From Sodiomyces alkalinus F11 (lineage: Eukaryota > Ascomycota > Sordariomycetes > Glomerellales > Plectosphaerellaceae), in assembly GCF_003711515.1 (NCBI RefSeq), contig NW_021167080.1, positions 4,470,381 through 4,534,380 of the forward strand: a stretch of DNA of 64,000 nucleotides. Direction: 5' to 3'. Within the stretch, counting starts at the first letter, position 1; each line of letters starts with the position of its first letter. The position numbers and the translations under genes are program-made. Of this stretch, positions 9,934 through 25,061 are shown piece after piece. The notes under the pieces are model-generated. The model did no database searches and was not told the origin of the DNA. It saw only the letters and a list, made by a program, of their open reading frames with translations.

Positions 9934-12900
9934 TCAAAACCAGGTACGCTCGACACACTCCTCGAGCTTGCGCAACACCCGTATCGCATCCACGAGAAGC
10001 CGGTTGCGCCCGCCCTCACCGTCGGGCTCCATCCACCGGCGCGAGAGACACACCACCGCCACAGCATCTTGCCTGTTGAGCAGCTTCGCAACGTCTTCCG
10101 CTCTCATCGACGCCACGCTTCTCACCCACGCCAGGGCAGCCCTGGGGTCCATCCCCTTGACCCCTTGGGCGCGTGGCGCGCGAGAAGTAGGCGAAGACGT
10201 AGGATCCTTCTCCTCCACTCCGCGGTATGCGAAGCCGAAGGCCCAGCAGATGAGAGCGCAGACGTACATGCCCCAGTAGTCGGACAGATCGTCCCGCCAG
10301 GCCCGGGGCCGCGACTGGGTATCCCAGTCTGACATTTCGTCTTCGTCTTCGTCGTCGTCGTCCCATCTTTCATCGTCGTTATTCTCCGGACCACGCTCGT
10401 GGCCGTGAGATGTGAAGGCCTGTATGGCCCGGCAGGCGAAGACGACGGCTGCCGCAGCGTTGCCCGACCGGCTCCATTGCTGTATTTGCCTCTGCTGCGC
10501 TGCGAAAGTCGCCTCGTCTATCATCTTTCGGCTGAATGCCCAGCTGTCTCCCGACACGGAAAGGAGTTCATGTAGCGGAGAGTGATGGAGGGCGAGGTAC
10601 GTGTTGGCGATGGGGCAGTCAGGGAAGAGATTGGCTAAGCGCGCCGTGCTGGGATCAGTCTCTGCATTCCCTGGGCCGGTGAAGAAAGATTGCCTCGGTA
10701 TCTCCTGAGACTGTAGCCGGAGGGCCTCATACCCCCGGATCACGGCCTTGTCGAACGACCCATACGACTCAATTAGCGATTCGGTCAGCGAGTCGGCATT
10801 GATCATTGGCAAGGCCATAGACATGTTGATGGGGTTCTCTTTAGCCATTATGATAGCTTCCCAGGCATTTGCGTTCGTGGCTTCCCACAGGTCGGCCGTG
10901 GGACTGGTCAGTGGGATGGAAGGGGTCCCTTCTAAGAAGATATTGAAGTCGTGCGTTCTCCTTTGTTGTTGGTACATGGAAGCATGAATGTCGACGACGA
11001 AACAGGCCGCCAAAAGCCGCCGAAGAGCCTCCAGGTTCAGCCAGCTTCGCCATCGTGTATTGCTGTCATTACTCTCTGTGTTATGATTTGCCGGCACGGC
11101 ACTGAAGACAGCAGACGAGTCATAGGCCTGGATAACAGTTTAGAAACGCGAATAGACCATAGTCTCAACAGAGCAGGGTGAAGAGCCACAGAATGGCTGC
11201 CGGATGCTCAAGTCAAGGAGGGCTGGAGGGAGCTCACACTCTGATAGACTTTCTCAAATTCCTTTGATGGCCGGATAGTCGCCTTCCGACCGCGGAACCG
11301 AGAGAACAACTCGCACAACACGATAGACTGCATGCTAGATAAGTCACGGTTGCGCGCCTAAAGAGCGTTAGCAAACCCCACGTACATGCATTTTGACCAA
11401 GCGGCGTAGCAGTGACCCCTTAAAAAGTGGCGCTTCCCACTTACTTGTCTCGACTGCTGCCAAGCAAACTCATGCAGCTGGTTACCCCTGATGCGATGCT
11501 CTTTGCCGCTGAGGTACTGGGAGGCCACAGCCGCCATGGCACAGCGGAGCACCTCTACACTCCGCCCCGCGTTCTCCAAGGACTTCCTGTGCACGATGGG
11601 GAACAGGTGGTGAAACCTGTCCCAATAGACATCCAGGTAGTCCGGGATGGCTTCGTAGGCACTCGCGGGAGGCAACGGCAAGGACCTGAGCATCGGGACC
11701 GGGGCCGCGGCCGCGGCCGCCAGGAGGCCAACCGCCACCTCCTTCTGACGGCCCATGCAAGCTAGGGAGTGCATCAATCGGTCCGACGGAAGGGCCGTCG
11801 AGGGGGAGACTAGAGTTTCAAAACATTGAGCCGAGCCCGACGCCGATGCTAGGATTGGGCTACCAACAATGCTGGAGAAGCGCTGCGGATTGGGATCCAG
11901 CAGCGCATGACCACCCGGGAATTGCGACAGGGGTATATCGACCATCGACGTGTAGACGTGAGTAGCGTCGAGTGGTGGGGATGTCGAATAGGAAAAGAAG
12001 ACAGGAGCGGTCGAATTCGGGATGGCGTCGAGCCCGCTCGAGGGACTATGAAGACCCCTGAGCGGATAGTTTGAAATCATATCAACTTCGTCTTGCCAGT
12101 CGTTGTGGGCGGCCGTATCGACTGCTGGCCAGATGCCTCCGTGTCGCGAGTTATCGGAAGGAGTCGAGTACGTGCTGTCAGAGGCAGAGGACACCCATTC
12201 AGAGGTCTCGTGGTGATGAGAGAGTTCAGTAGAGCCCTCCACCGCCGGAACTTGCATACTGGAGAGCCCTCGTGTCTGGAGATACAGATGTGGCGCGTAG
12301 CGAGACTCGCCGTAGTCGATGGAGGAGAATGTCGGCGCGACGGAAGTAGCTTCGAAGTTATTGCCAGGGATCGGTGGTTGTTGTAGCGCCGGTACTTGAT
12401 GAGACGAACCCGGGGACAATTGATATCCACTGCCGCCGTATGAGGAGGTGCCGGAGGAGGGCGGGTACGATTCATTGCCACGACTCATTGGAGGGGACAT
12501 GGATTGTGTCATGTTGCTAGAGTTGTCCATAGGTGGGAAGGCTAGATTAGCTGGCGTATCGGGTGCCATGGTCATGTTCGCGTTCGCAGCTGCCGAGGCT
12601 CCGCCAGTGGTGTTGTATCCAAGAGCAGAAGGTGGCACGCTTTGGCGATTCCCTCCTCCCACGGAACCCGCTGAGGTCCTACGGCTTTGGCTTCCGCTTT
12701 TGATTAACTTGTCTCCCTCCATCTCGCTGGGAGCGGTCAGCATGGGAGAGTCCGGAGGCAATAAAACAGCACGGAAGAAGAGGACGTACTGGCGTTGCTG
12801 GTGTCGTTCCAACAAATCCCTACGATAAAAGGCTTTGTCACAACCTGGGACTGAGCAGGCGAAACGCGGGTTATCGTGGCTAAGCTGATGGCGCCTGGAG

Positions 12901-13697
12901 AAAAAGAGAGCTGTTTAGCATGGCGTTGTACCGTCCCGCTCGGACGGGGAGTTTTGCTCACCTTAGATGTTCAGCTCGAGTGAAGGTCTGATTGTAGAAA
13001 GTCAGCGGGTTGTGCGAAGGTCCGAGGGAGGAAGAGACTAGTGGTGCGTGTTGCTGGGCTTCCTTCCTACCTTGGGAGGAGAGCATATGTCGCAAGTATG
13101 GACGGGCACCCCTTTCTTTGCCCGACTGACTCGTTTTGTGATAGGCGTGAGCCTGCAGGGGGGCTCGGCGGTGGGCGGCGTGTTCCCAATGGGTCTCATT
13201 GGTGTCCTGGAGGAAGTTCCATAGTTGGGTGACGATGAAACAAAGTGGCCGGGGCCGTGGTCTTGCCCGTGGTCTTGCCCGTAGCCTTGCCCGTAGCCTT
13301 GCCCGTAACCTTGACCATAGCCTTGACTGTAGCCTTGGCTGTGTCCATACAGGTTGGGATCCATGGAGGAGTCGGAGTTCATGTTGCTTGGACGTTGACC
13401 AGAACTGCTGGTACTTGTGACGGGCGATCCAGTCGAGCTCGACGATGACGCGAGGATGGAGGAAGCGTGTATGAGAGCAGACGGACGCTGTGTCCTGCTT
13501 TGATGGTCTTGGGGAGGGATTGTGGTGTGTTCTCCTAGAGGATGGCCAGGGAAGGTTGACGGACTGGGAGATGCCGTATTGGGTGGCGGATGGGGGTGAG
13601 ATGAGGTTGGGATCTTGCCCTCTTTATTCGTCTGAGAAGAAGAACGATCGCCCAACTGGTCGTCCTCTACATTCATTATGTCTTGAATGCTAGACAT
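9934..13697 (-). CDS. C2H2 zinc-finger transcription factor with fungal-specific TF domain
   Basis: Predicted nuclear regulator of 1117 aa from six exons: 13071-13697, 12962-12987, 12790-12894, 11445-12726, 11238-11357 and 9934-11127. The start is the ATG at 13697; the open frame continues upstream only to a TTG. Residues 118-150 are a tandem SQGYGQG repeat of prion-like composition. Two zinc fingers span four exons: C202-x2-C205-x14-H220-x3-H224 and C231-x4-C236-x12-H249-x3-H253. The last histidine codon is split by the 63-bp intron 12727-12789. A Ser/Pro/Thr-rich linker leads to a fungal_trans-type domain beginning around residue 610 (YWDRFHHLFPIVHRKSL), which continues through RWRSWLNLEALRRLLAACFV in the last exon. 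An acidic patch encoded around 10330-10390 could be an activation region. Target genes cannot be inferred; the large upstream gap may hold its promoter. Confidence 0.85.
13255..13335 (-). repeat. Coding (GYGQ)n tandem repeat
   Basis: About five 12-bp units encode GYGQ, followed by GQDH variants, in exon 1 of the zinc-finger factor, upstream of the DNA-binding domain. Confidence 0.8.
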
Positions 13698-14720
13698 GAT
13701 ATATAATCTGAAGATGGAAGAAAATAAGATAGGGATGCAACGGGGCAAGGCGGGGTGGTAGGCGACGAGGAAGGAAAGCCAAAGTTAGCAATAACACAGC
13801 CCTGCGTGAAGGTGTTCCTTGCAATAGATAGAAAAGTCTCAAGCAAGGAGATAGAAATAACCCCCCGGGGATGACGATGTACGCGCGATGGGCAACGGGA
13901 GACACGGGGTTCAACCCCAAGGGGTGTTGATGTAAAGCAGGGGGGCGGGGGGTGACTGGGGAAGTGATGGGAGGTGCAGAATGGGGGAGAAGGGGGGCCA
14001 GGTGGTGGAGGTGATGGTGATGGTGATGGAGGAGACGGAGGTGATGGAGGTGATGGAGGAGAAGGAACAGGAGCAAGAGGAAGACGAGAGAGAGCTTCGT
14101 CGGCCCAAGCCCATCTAACGGGTAACGCTGTTGGTGGGAAGGTTGAGGAAGGGAAAGGCGTCCGGAATAGATTTGCTCCATCTGTGATGGAACACAACGC
14201 ACGTTGTTGTTGTTGTAAAGATAAACCTTTGGGTGCCGAGAGTACGGCCCGGACTAAAAGACCAACGCCATGGTAAGCGTATGCGGGAAGAGGAAGAGTT
14301 GAGGTTCTTCGAGGAGTCAGCGGTCCATGACTTGTTGTAGGCGGGCTGCAACTCCTTGACAGGGGATCTAAGACGGTGCCAGGTACGGACTCCTTTTGAC
14401 CGTTCCCATGCATGGATGGGACGAGCAGGTGGTCCTTCTGGCCAACTCGGTCCTATCGGATAGGATCAGTCCTTGTCGGTCCAATAACGATTCACGGCAG
14501 GCCTGATGAGCGAAGTCATGGACTCCGTCTGGGTGGTTTGCCGCGACGGGTAGGATGGCAGGAATCCATCCATTGGGAACGCACTTGGCATGCTCGCGAT
14601 TATCGCTTCTTTGGTTTTGTGGGGTGAAATAGAAATAGGGGGAGAAGAGCGAGATACGACGCAGAGCAGCGAACTGGCGCCATAATTAGAAATGCCGGCT
14701 TTCAAGCTGCGTTTGTTTTA
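13698..14720. other. Upstream region of the zinc-finger factor; GGTGATGG microsatellite
   Basis: Probable 5' leader and promoter. A GGTGATGGAGG-type imperfect repeat (about 14005-14065) makes long open frames on both strands, but their products are only Gly/Asp, Ser/Pro or His/Leu runs. No gene recognised. Confidence 0.5.
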
Positions 14721-16581
14721 AACGGCGGCCGTTTTCCAAGACGAGAAACTTCTCGCGCTTATGGCGTCCCAGTGGCGACCAAACGGTTCACATAACTGGG
14801 TTGCTGGAACACAGTGAATGAATAAAGCCCCTCGTTTTCCGGCAACGAATACTGGCCGGCCACAGTCAGAAAGGGAAGTGAACGACAAGGGAGGAAAGGG
14901 AGGGTTACAACGTACAATCCAAACCGTTAAAAAAACGTCCGTTAGGATCCCAAGGCCATGGCTGCGCTGCGCCACAGTCAGATAATAATACTTACTGTTC
15001 CTCCGCAGGTCAAGGGCAGACGTGTGGTTCATCAGCGGCCCACAAGCGACCTTCCCGCGAATGCAAAGACTCGACATACCCAATGCAGCTGTGTACAATA
15101 GTGTATGTAGGTATATGCACGCAAATGGTGCCGTTTTTTCGCCAACGAGACGTTCGAAGCACTCCAAAAGTGGACCGACTGCGACCAAGTTTGTAGGACT
15201 CTTTTGGGCCGCAGCGGCAGAATGGCCAGCATCGTGCCATACTTCCCCGATTGCAGGACTTCATCAGAGGAGACAACAACGTTTCCCCCATTGCTGCTCA
15301 GCCCTTCGGAAAGTACGTTGAAATAATAATAATACTTCGTGGTATGGAGAGAGCCGACCACCGCCGCCGATGGATGTACGCGGTTTTCTGTGGGTCTCGG
15401 AGAAGGAGCTGCTAGCACATGGAGCGTTGATGGAATGGCAAGGGATATCCTTGCAAGGCTTACCCGTTCTTGGGGATGGCGAGGAACGTCGGGGGGTTGA
15501 TTGGCGAACCCCTCGGGGATAGAACGCCCAGACCCATCTTTAGTGCGCGTATTTTCTTTGTCAGGCCTTTGACAACTTGGGATGAATTCCTTTGCTTATT
15601 ACGGTCATTGCCCATTGCACAGGAACCGAACATCCATTATGACCAGACGGTGTCCCACACGTACTATTCGTATGTCGTCGTAGTACTATTTCGGCTTGGC
15701 TCAACCACGCGAAGGAGGACGGCAGGCCAGAGACTGAAGCAACACGATCAAAGGCCCCAAACATCTTGCAAGCGGTACGGCGAGGACAATCGAGTAAGAG
15801 AAACGGAAACCAATTGGGTTTTCGGATCATCTAGGGAATTGACAATGAGACGCTGTAGAACGAAGGTTCCGCATTCTCTTCAATTCAGAAGCGAGCTGCG
15901 GACCATCGAGGATCTATTCGTATCATGAGGCTGGTGATTACCGTAGTTAGAGCATGCGGGCGGACTTGATCTGGAGAAACTCACGGGCGCTTATCCCATA
16001 GTACACACGCATCGGTGGAAGGCGTTGGTGGCTGACACGCTGTCACGGCGGGATGAGAATAGCATCGATCGGCGAGGGGCAATGATTACAGTGGTTGCAG
16101 ATGTGCTGAATTTACTCGTATATCCTTTTCTGCCTAGGTGTGCCGGTGTGGTATCGAGCAACCGGCATCTTGGAGTGTATCCGTAACCGGTCGAGAAAAA
16201 AACGGTGTGGAAATGGTAACGATGGTGACGGTGATGGTGTGAAGATTATGTGGGGTTTGTTAGCCCTGATTGGGAATGTTTTGGTGGTTGTGCAACCCCG
16301 AGCGGGGCGCTGTCGCTTGGCGGCGCTTAGTCCTAAATTTGGCAACATGTTAGGGCGGTATTGTCACGTGATCTCTGCTGTAGCTCTACTCTGTACTTCA
16401 CCCCATCAGCAGTTCACCATTTTAGCATAGGTACTGCCCTATCGGGTCACCGAAGGCCCGTAACGAGGGTGGAATATTAAATAACAGAATTGGGTGAGAC
16501 AATCTCGCTGTAACACCTACGTTTATCAATTCAAAGTGGCAATCCGTGCCACATTTTGTGGGATGTTCATGCTCTTTTGTT

Positions 16582-16613
16582 GCATGGCTTTGTCGCATGG
16601 CTTTGTCGCATGG
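16582..16613. repeat. 13-bp tandem repeat (GCATGGCTTTGTC)
   Basis: Two full copies and a 6-bp partial third copy lie in head-to-tail order in noncoding DNA. Confidence 0.8.
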
Positions 16614-17733
16614 ATGACGAGTCAGAACAGTCAAAACATTCGATCACGCTCTATCCTCTACATGCTATTATTTCATGGCTCAAAGTGCATACCATCCATG
16701 GACAAAACGGGAATGATAGTCCTCTTTCGGGAGGTTCTCCTTGTCTCATACACTTTGGCGTAGCTTGGCCAACCTCTCTTGTACAGAGCGTCCCATATGT
16801 TAGTTCTCCTTTGGTTGCATTCTGCCCATTTTTGGTCTTGAGAACTAAGGTACAGAGCGAGTTGGTGTCTAGACCTATGCACTCCACGGTTTGGGTGTGC
16901 AAAAATCTCCCACACTCGAGACGTCTCGGAGGAAAATTCCAAAACGGTCTGGGACAGTTAAATGTGGTGCTTTGCAGTATTTTACCATTTTCATAACGGA
17001 TGCCATTGAGATCGAGAACTCTACGAGTCCGTTGGAGATCCCATTCAAAAGGGAAAAGAGATCTACGTGTTCTTATGGACCCCCTCCCTTTGTTGGTCCT
17101 GTTTCCCGATATCGACACCCCCTTCCTCCTGGATCGCCTCATGGATAGAGGATAGAGCCGCGTACTCAGCCCCCAACAAAATCTCGGCGGGCGGTAAAAT
17201 CTCTTTCTTCTCTCGTATACGCGGGATGCAAGACGCAGGCTGCAGAAAATCGTCTCTTTCACCTTTCTGCCTCTTTAACTGCCGATGAGAACTGCAGAAC
17301 ATCAGATGGTGGTCGTGATGTACCGCGGAGTGTCTTAGCATCCATTCTTGTCGCTAGGCGCGGCAATCTCTCCACGAAAGCTGTCCATCGCTACCGCGCT
17401 TAACATAGTCTCATTACCACCCAACTGAGCATCGGTTTTTTTTTTCTTTCTCTAATCCGGCAATTAGAAAACGAGAGAAGAAGAAAAAAAGCCGACACGA
17501 GGGTCGACGTTTCCGACAGCTCCTCTACCCCCCTGTAGTTCCCTATTTGGGACTCTCTCAAGATAGCATACTTCGACATTTTTATCGAGCCCGTGACAAC
17601 GAATCTGTTTTCATCCGCGTTGGTCATTTGTATGCCTGTGATAGCTGGACCAACCGTGAACTCGCCCGCCCAGGTCCCATGGTGATGCCATCGTACTGTT
17701 CTCCGATCCAACGAGACATGCCGTCTTTTGAGC

Positions 17734-18285
17734 CTAGCTATCGTTGGCGGCCAAACGTTTCACTTGGCTCATGGCGAGCTCCAAGTTGATCTCATCTTGC
17801 GAGAAGAACGGGGTAAATACTGGCGAGAATGACAAAATATAGTTTGGAGCCCCCACGGCGTTCGGGCCATATATCTGCAGGCCTTCTTCGATCTTCTTTC
17901 TGAACGGACCGAGCCGGCTGGCTATGGCTTGACGTGGAGATGAAACAGCCGCCCCCATTGGAGACTGATGACCCGAGTCGCTGGATCGTTTCGTTTCCCC
18001 CGTTCTTTCCCCTCTTCCTCTTCTGCAAGACGTCAAGGGTTCAGCAATCATCTCGGTTGTTTCAGAGAGGATAAAAGAGGAGAAACGTTCTTATCAAGCC
18101 TCGAAGACGAACCCCAACACGGAACTCCGCATTTCGAATGCCGCCTCAACCAACACCGTCTCCAGTAGGTGGAGAAGGTTGACGAGACTGAGTTCAGCCC
18201 AACACGTGTAAAAAAAGGATAACGTACAGGCTCAGAGTCTGCCTTGCGCTTCCAGTCGCCCTGTAGTGGCAGGTTGACTCCCATG
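17734..18285 (-). CDS. Weak candidate two-exon gene of unknown function
   Basis: Not recognised. A minus-strand frame (17734-18051) encodes a plausible 100-residue stretch including EGLQIYGPNAVGAPNYIL and FSQDEINLELAMSQV. It starts after a consensus-like acceptor (TCTTGCAG, about 18024). Upstream, an ATG near 18285 opens MGVNLPLQGDWKRKADSEP, ending at a GTACGT donor (about 18226). Simple joining of these two segments does not give the frame of the longer product, so the model is incomplete. It may be a relic or chance. Transcript evidence would decide. Confidence 0.2.
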
Positions 18286-21145
18286 CACCAGAGCATCCGG
18301 CACAGAAGGACATGTAGAAACGACAAGGCGTTTCTGATATGATGTGGTTAAGACAGTTCTGCTATCATGCTTTCCCTCACAAGCATGGGCTACCTACCTA
18401 CCTCTCGTAATGCTCATGGCATCAATCCCGTCGCCTGTCGCCCCGAACTGTCCGGGAACATCCCCATGGCAGGCCCGGCCGGGTTCTCGTGCTGCGCAAA
18501 CAAGTCCCGCTCCTATAGTAAGCACAGACTGTAATCTGTATCACCCGTTCCGCAGTGGAGTAGACGTGTACATCTTCTCTTTATCCTTGCTGCACATCAC
18601 CAACAGAGCCTTCTGCTCCGACGTCTCGAGAGGACCCTGTCCGGGCTGATCCCCTCCGGATCTCCGGATGCCAACGCCCAACCCCCAAGATCGGGACTAA
18701 AACAGGTCCCGTATAACGCGAATATCTTCCGTGTCACTATCAGGACGAAAGAAGGGGTGCCGGCTTGGGTTGGATTGGGTGACTGGCACGGTCTGATACT
18801 GGAGTCTGGACCCGTGGCCCTCCTAGAGCCCCTTCATCACTCGTATCGTCGTTCTCACGTCATCTGATCTGATCATTGCCGCCTCATAAACCCCGCGTGC
18901 AAGGGTGAAGAGTTGAACTTCAATGCCGGGGGGCCCTTTCGAAGTATCATGAAACACGAAACGAATGCCGCTCACTCTGACACTGAACCCCCTTCTTTAT
19001 TTCATCCCATATTGCCGCATCCCGCCCGCAGGAATGCCAGCAGGAGTCAAAGGGCTCCCCTCTTCTCGAACCGAGCATGTGGCGAGTAGCCTGGGGCTGT
19101 CAGCTTTTCTCACCCAAGAGCCCGAAATCTTTGATCCAACCGACCAACCAGCCAACCAGATGCACCCAGTGATCGGCTGACATACATATCGACCTTAATT
19201 TTGGTAAAGGGGGAACACCTTTCAAACGTTTGCCTCTGTGGTCTTGTTATGCCGATGTTGAGTCGTTCAAAAAGTCGGCGATTCCCGTCGCCATTTCCGT
19301 AACCATCTTTGAAAAAGAAGGAGAGAGATGGCTTTCTTTTGCGTGGGTTTTGCCTCTCCAAATCCAAGACTGCTCCCCTCCTCTTCACAGAAAGAAGTAA
19401 TTTGTGTCTTGCGACGTTTGGATCCCCTCCCATCGGCACTCTCGGAAGGGCCCGAAGTCCCAACATCCGCCTACACGCGGGGGCCGACGGCGGCGTGGGT
19501 GTTGGGGGCTGCCCTTTTTTTATGTTCGTACCTACAACTACTCAGTACTCGTAACTAAAGTCGAAGGGGAAAGGACAGACCTGCCGTTTATTGTCGGCCT
19601 GGCACGGCCAGCGGGTTACGCCCTTATCGATTATACTAGCCGCTTAGCGCCGCTGCGGCTTCTCTCGTCTTCTTTCTGCACACAGCTTATGTAAGAACCC
19701 ATGGTTGGCTGGAAAAGCCAACAAATGAACACAGGCGTCGAATGAAAACGCCGCAAACTGGATACGGGCTCGGAGATGCTGGTCTGAGCCTCAGGGCCTT
19801 GATCTCCGTGTCTCGGGACTAGGTTGTTCTCCATAGTGCAATCTACACTGTCTGTGCGAAACCCACCACTCAAGAACCCCACGCCACAACACAGCCATGT
19901 AATCGGGAGGCCCATGCTCATGCTCGGACTGTACCAACTCCACGCGCTCGACATATGGACAGGAGTCCTCCGACAGCGCGAAATACAACCGCATGCTAAG
20001 CGCGTCGCCTACCTCTTGAGCCCGACCAAGGCTGTTGAGGCGAACTTGTCCTACCGAGGACCGTCGCCCTGTGCTATGACGTAGGAGAAGACCGGTAATC
20101 ACTTGCTTCCCGTTGAGGTTTGCCCGACATGGACGTACACTAATGGTGTCCTCAAGTTTAGCAGAAGTTTAGCAGAAGTGTAGAAGTAATCTTCGAGCAC
20201 GAGAGACGAAGGGTATGGAGATATCAATTCAGGAAAAAGTGGTTGACGAGTGGTTTCCTTCGGAACGGGGTTTTCAAAGGCCAGAGTGGTGATTCCAGAC
20301 GGACTGGAATCGAAGAAGAAACCAGATGACTGCGCGTCTAGTAAGGTATATAAGCAGGGAGGCGCTGAGGGTCTAATATGTGTCCCTGCGATAATCACTC
20401 GATCCTGTCTTGTTGTGAACTGGTAGTCTAAGTCAGTTGAAGTTCATCTCCGCTGCTGAAATCATCTTACCATTAATGAAGCACTGGGATAGAATCGCCT
20501 AGTACAGTGCCAAACATCGGTAACAACTTCGCTTTCCTCAAGCGGCACATAGATAGTTATACCTTGCTGGCTGGCAGCAGGGGTAGATGTATAGCATGAA
20601 AGGTCGTCGTACGCCAGGATCAAAGCGGAAATTCTAAATTCCAAATTGCAGAATCGGCGGCATGATGTGAACCGGTGAGAGAGAAACCAAACAGAACGAA
20701 AGAACACGAGATTGAATGGACAAGCTAAACACAGTTACCTATAGGGAAGGATTGGGGCGCCCGGACCGTGAAACAAACAGCCAGCGTGATATCTCCCTCA
20801 TTAAGTTCGGGCAATAGAGCTTCCAAAATATAATGATATTACAACAACCAGCGGAGACCCCCGAACGAACGACCTTATATCTTCCCATTCTCCTTTTCCC
20901 TCCCCCTCCAACCCCGGGCCCCGCCCCCCAAAATAAGAAAATAAAAACCTATACATGATTATACGCGCTTTGGACGGACAGAGCCCGTACCTTCACACGA
21001 GCTAAGGTACATTAGGTATGCCCCTTGTATTCCCACCTTTTGTTCCTTAACTTTATTACCTTGCCAATTTTCCATGTTGTACTGCCATTATTACTACTAC
21101 GACCACTACTAGCTGGAACTTCTTTCCGTATCGGGATTGTTCGTA

Positions 21146-22924
<1,779 letters not shown>

Positions 22925-25061
22925 GGCTTTTTTCCCCCCTTGTAGACTGGTTCTGGTAATTATGGCTGTTTGCACCGAATCCGAAGGTCCGAAGGAACGG
23001 TCAGGACAAGAAAAAGGGAGACAAAAAAAAGAAGGTTCGGCAAGGATTAGATGGACAGTCGAGATAGGATAATGGCGTTCCGGAGAGTATTCTGTCTTGG
23101 TGTGAAGGGAAGGAGGTTGATTGTAGCGAGGGCGAATGAAGGTGACAAAAAAGAAAAAAAGGAAAAAATTAGGCTGTCGCAATAAGTAAAGAGAGCACAG
23201 GTAGAGAGAGAATAGGTGTGACGAATTGCGTCAAGTGTCGCCCTTTTTTGTGTTTGCGTCGTGTGTCAGGTTTCTGGCGTTGAGTTGAGAGACAGAAGGC
23301 GGTGGCGGAGGAGAGTCAAGAAGGAAGCTGGCCACGGGCTAATCTGTTGAGTCGCTTTCTGTACCTACTGACACCAAGGTGGTCAGAACCGACGACGCGA
23401 CAGAACCGTTACTTCGTTCTTGGAATGGGAGGATAAGCAGCTTACTGGCTGGATAAGCTACGTCACTTTACCTGTTACAAGTACGGACAAAATGGGGATT
23501 GGAAGAAAGGAGATTTGTGGAGGAAAGGGGATGTGGTGATGTCGTAACCTTTTTTTTTCTTCCTTTTTTCCCCTCGTCTTTTCCGTCTGTCTTGAGGACA
23601 CGCGAGTTCGGGATAAAGGAGAGCGGCCCCCAAATTGGCCCTAAATTGCCCGAGAGACTCGAACGTGGAAGTTGAACGAATGCAGCCTGTGGGGGTCACT
23701 TAAAAGTGGCGTCATTTCACCTCCTGGGCTCGTGTTGTGGTAGCGTAAGGTAAGGTAGCTTCGTGTCTCGTACCCCACTTATATGCGACTGAAGTTCTTT
23801 TTTGATAACAACTTTGTCTGTCTTGTGTATTGGTATTTGTTACCAAGAATGTATCACTACCTGTAGGTCGATCGGCATGTACTTTGTATTTCGTACGTGA
23901 CGTCCTCGTTGTGGAAAGCAATCCTCTCTGACGGCAAATCCGGTCATCGTCAGTCAACCAAATAATTATCCGTAGGGCGATAATAATACACTGCAGAGGC
24001 ACTCAATATGAATCTGATGGGAATGGTACTAGACACGACTTCTGTACTACGGCGGAGTCGGCCATCGTGGCCAGAAACGAAATGCGAGCACGCATCCTTT
24101 CCAGACCAGACTATGTATGCCCAGCCCCTGAAGAGACGGACCTGATGCTGATTCTGTCAAGTGACAATATATAGTATATTCATGGTCGTTTTCATCTTTG
24201 GCATTCATACCCATGGCGAGTCTTGAAGAACGCCTTTCACCTTGCCCGCATCTACCTTTCTCTCTGTTGTCCGCGCGATGAGCCAAAGTCACCGTCGCAG
24301 GTACATCTTTACCCGGTGCCTTGCCTTTCGTCAACCTCGTCCTCACCCGCAAGCCGCAAGCCACGGTGGACGTCTCCCGGTTAGGCTGTACTTGGACATC
24401 CATTCGTGATTGCCTACGGCTCTGTCCCATTTCTTGATCAGTTGATGTTGTGATTGGTCACAGAAACGCCATCAAAGCCATCAAGGTTCTCCCACCGACA
24501 ATAGCACGCACCTACTAAGGTACTGAGGCACATCCTATTCCGTACCTTCAACTCCCTCCGCCTACCTACTTTGTACATGTCCACCCCAACCATAAGGTAA
24601 GGTACCTTACCTTACTCATTACCGTACAAGACACCGTAAAACGAACAGATGTCATGGCTACCTTATTTCAAATTCTTACTTGCTGATTAGTACAGCAAGT
24701 GAGGTACATGCGTATGAGCCTGGCCCGGCTGTTTCAGCCATTCACTGGACGAACTTCTCGGCCATCAAGGTCACCCCCTAAAAGACCTACAGGAGTGTAC
24801 TCCGTACAGCTCTACCAGGCTCAGATGCTCTTTCCCCGGATGAGGTACTCCTACATGCAGGGGCAAGAAAGGTACTGTGTTATTCAGGCCGTAAAGTCCT
24901 CTATGCCATGTCATATATGTCCTATATCTAGCTCATGCCCCCCCCTCCGCTCCCCCCTCCGCCTGCCCATACCGTCTTCCCCTATCTGTCAATGCTATTC
25001 TTCCATGCCACTATAGCCCATCGTCTTTCTGTTTTTTCTCCATCCAAATCCCCCCTCCACA
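22925..25061. other. Divergent intergenic region between PCT1 and the oxidoreductase
   Basis: Contains the 5' leader of PCT1 (A/T-rich tracts at 23020-23180) and the promoter of the oxidoreductase. A 22-bp perfect palindrome centred on GGTACC lies at 24593-24614. No coding sequence recognised. Confidence 0.5.
24593..24614. repeat. 22-bp perfect palindrome of the TAAGGTA/GGTACC family
   Basis: The two half-sites TAAGGTAAGGT read identically on both strands around a central GGTACC. It belongs to the same motif family as the cluster near 8.6 kb. Confidence 0.85.

Larger units (their letters stand above)
14721..21145. other. Gene-poor region of about 6.4 kb
   Basis: No open frame here shows a recognisable domain, and the longest are 150-200 codons without coding character. 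No terminal repeats, reverse-transcriptase or transposase motifs were seen, so I cannot call it a transposon. It contains a short 13-bp tandem repeat (16582-16613) and one weak two-exon gene candidate at 17.7-18.3 kb. The segment just downstream of the cytidylyltransferase stop (20800-21145) probably includes its 3' UTR. Confidence 0.45.

Noticed and set aside
13974..14276. Gly/Asp-rich plus-strand frame
   Set aside because: It is produced entirely by the GGTGATGG microsatellite upstream of the transcription factor.
14721..21145. Transposon or retroelement in the gene-poor block
   Set aside because: No terminal repeats, transposase, integrase or reverse-transcriptase motifs could be seen.
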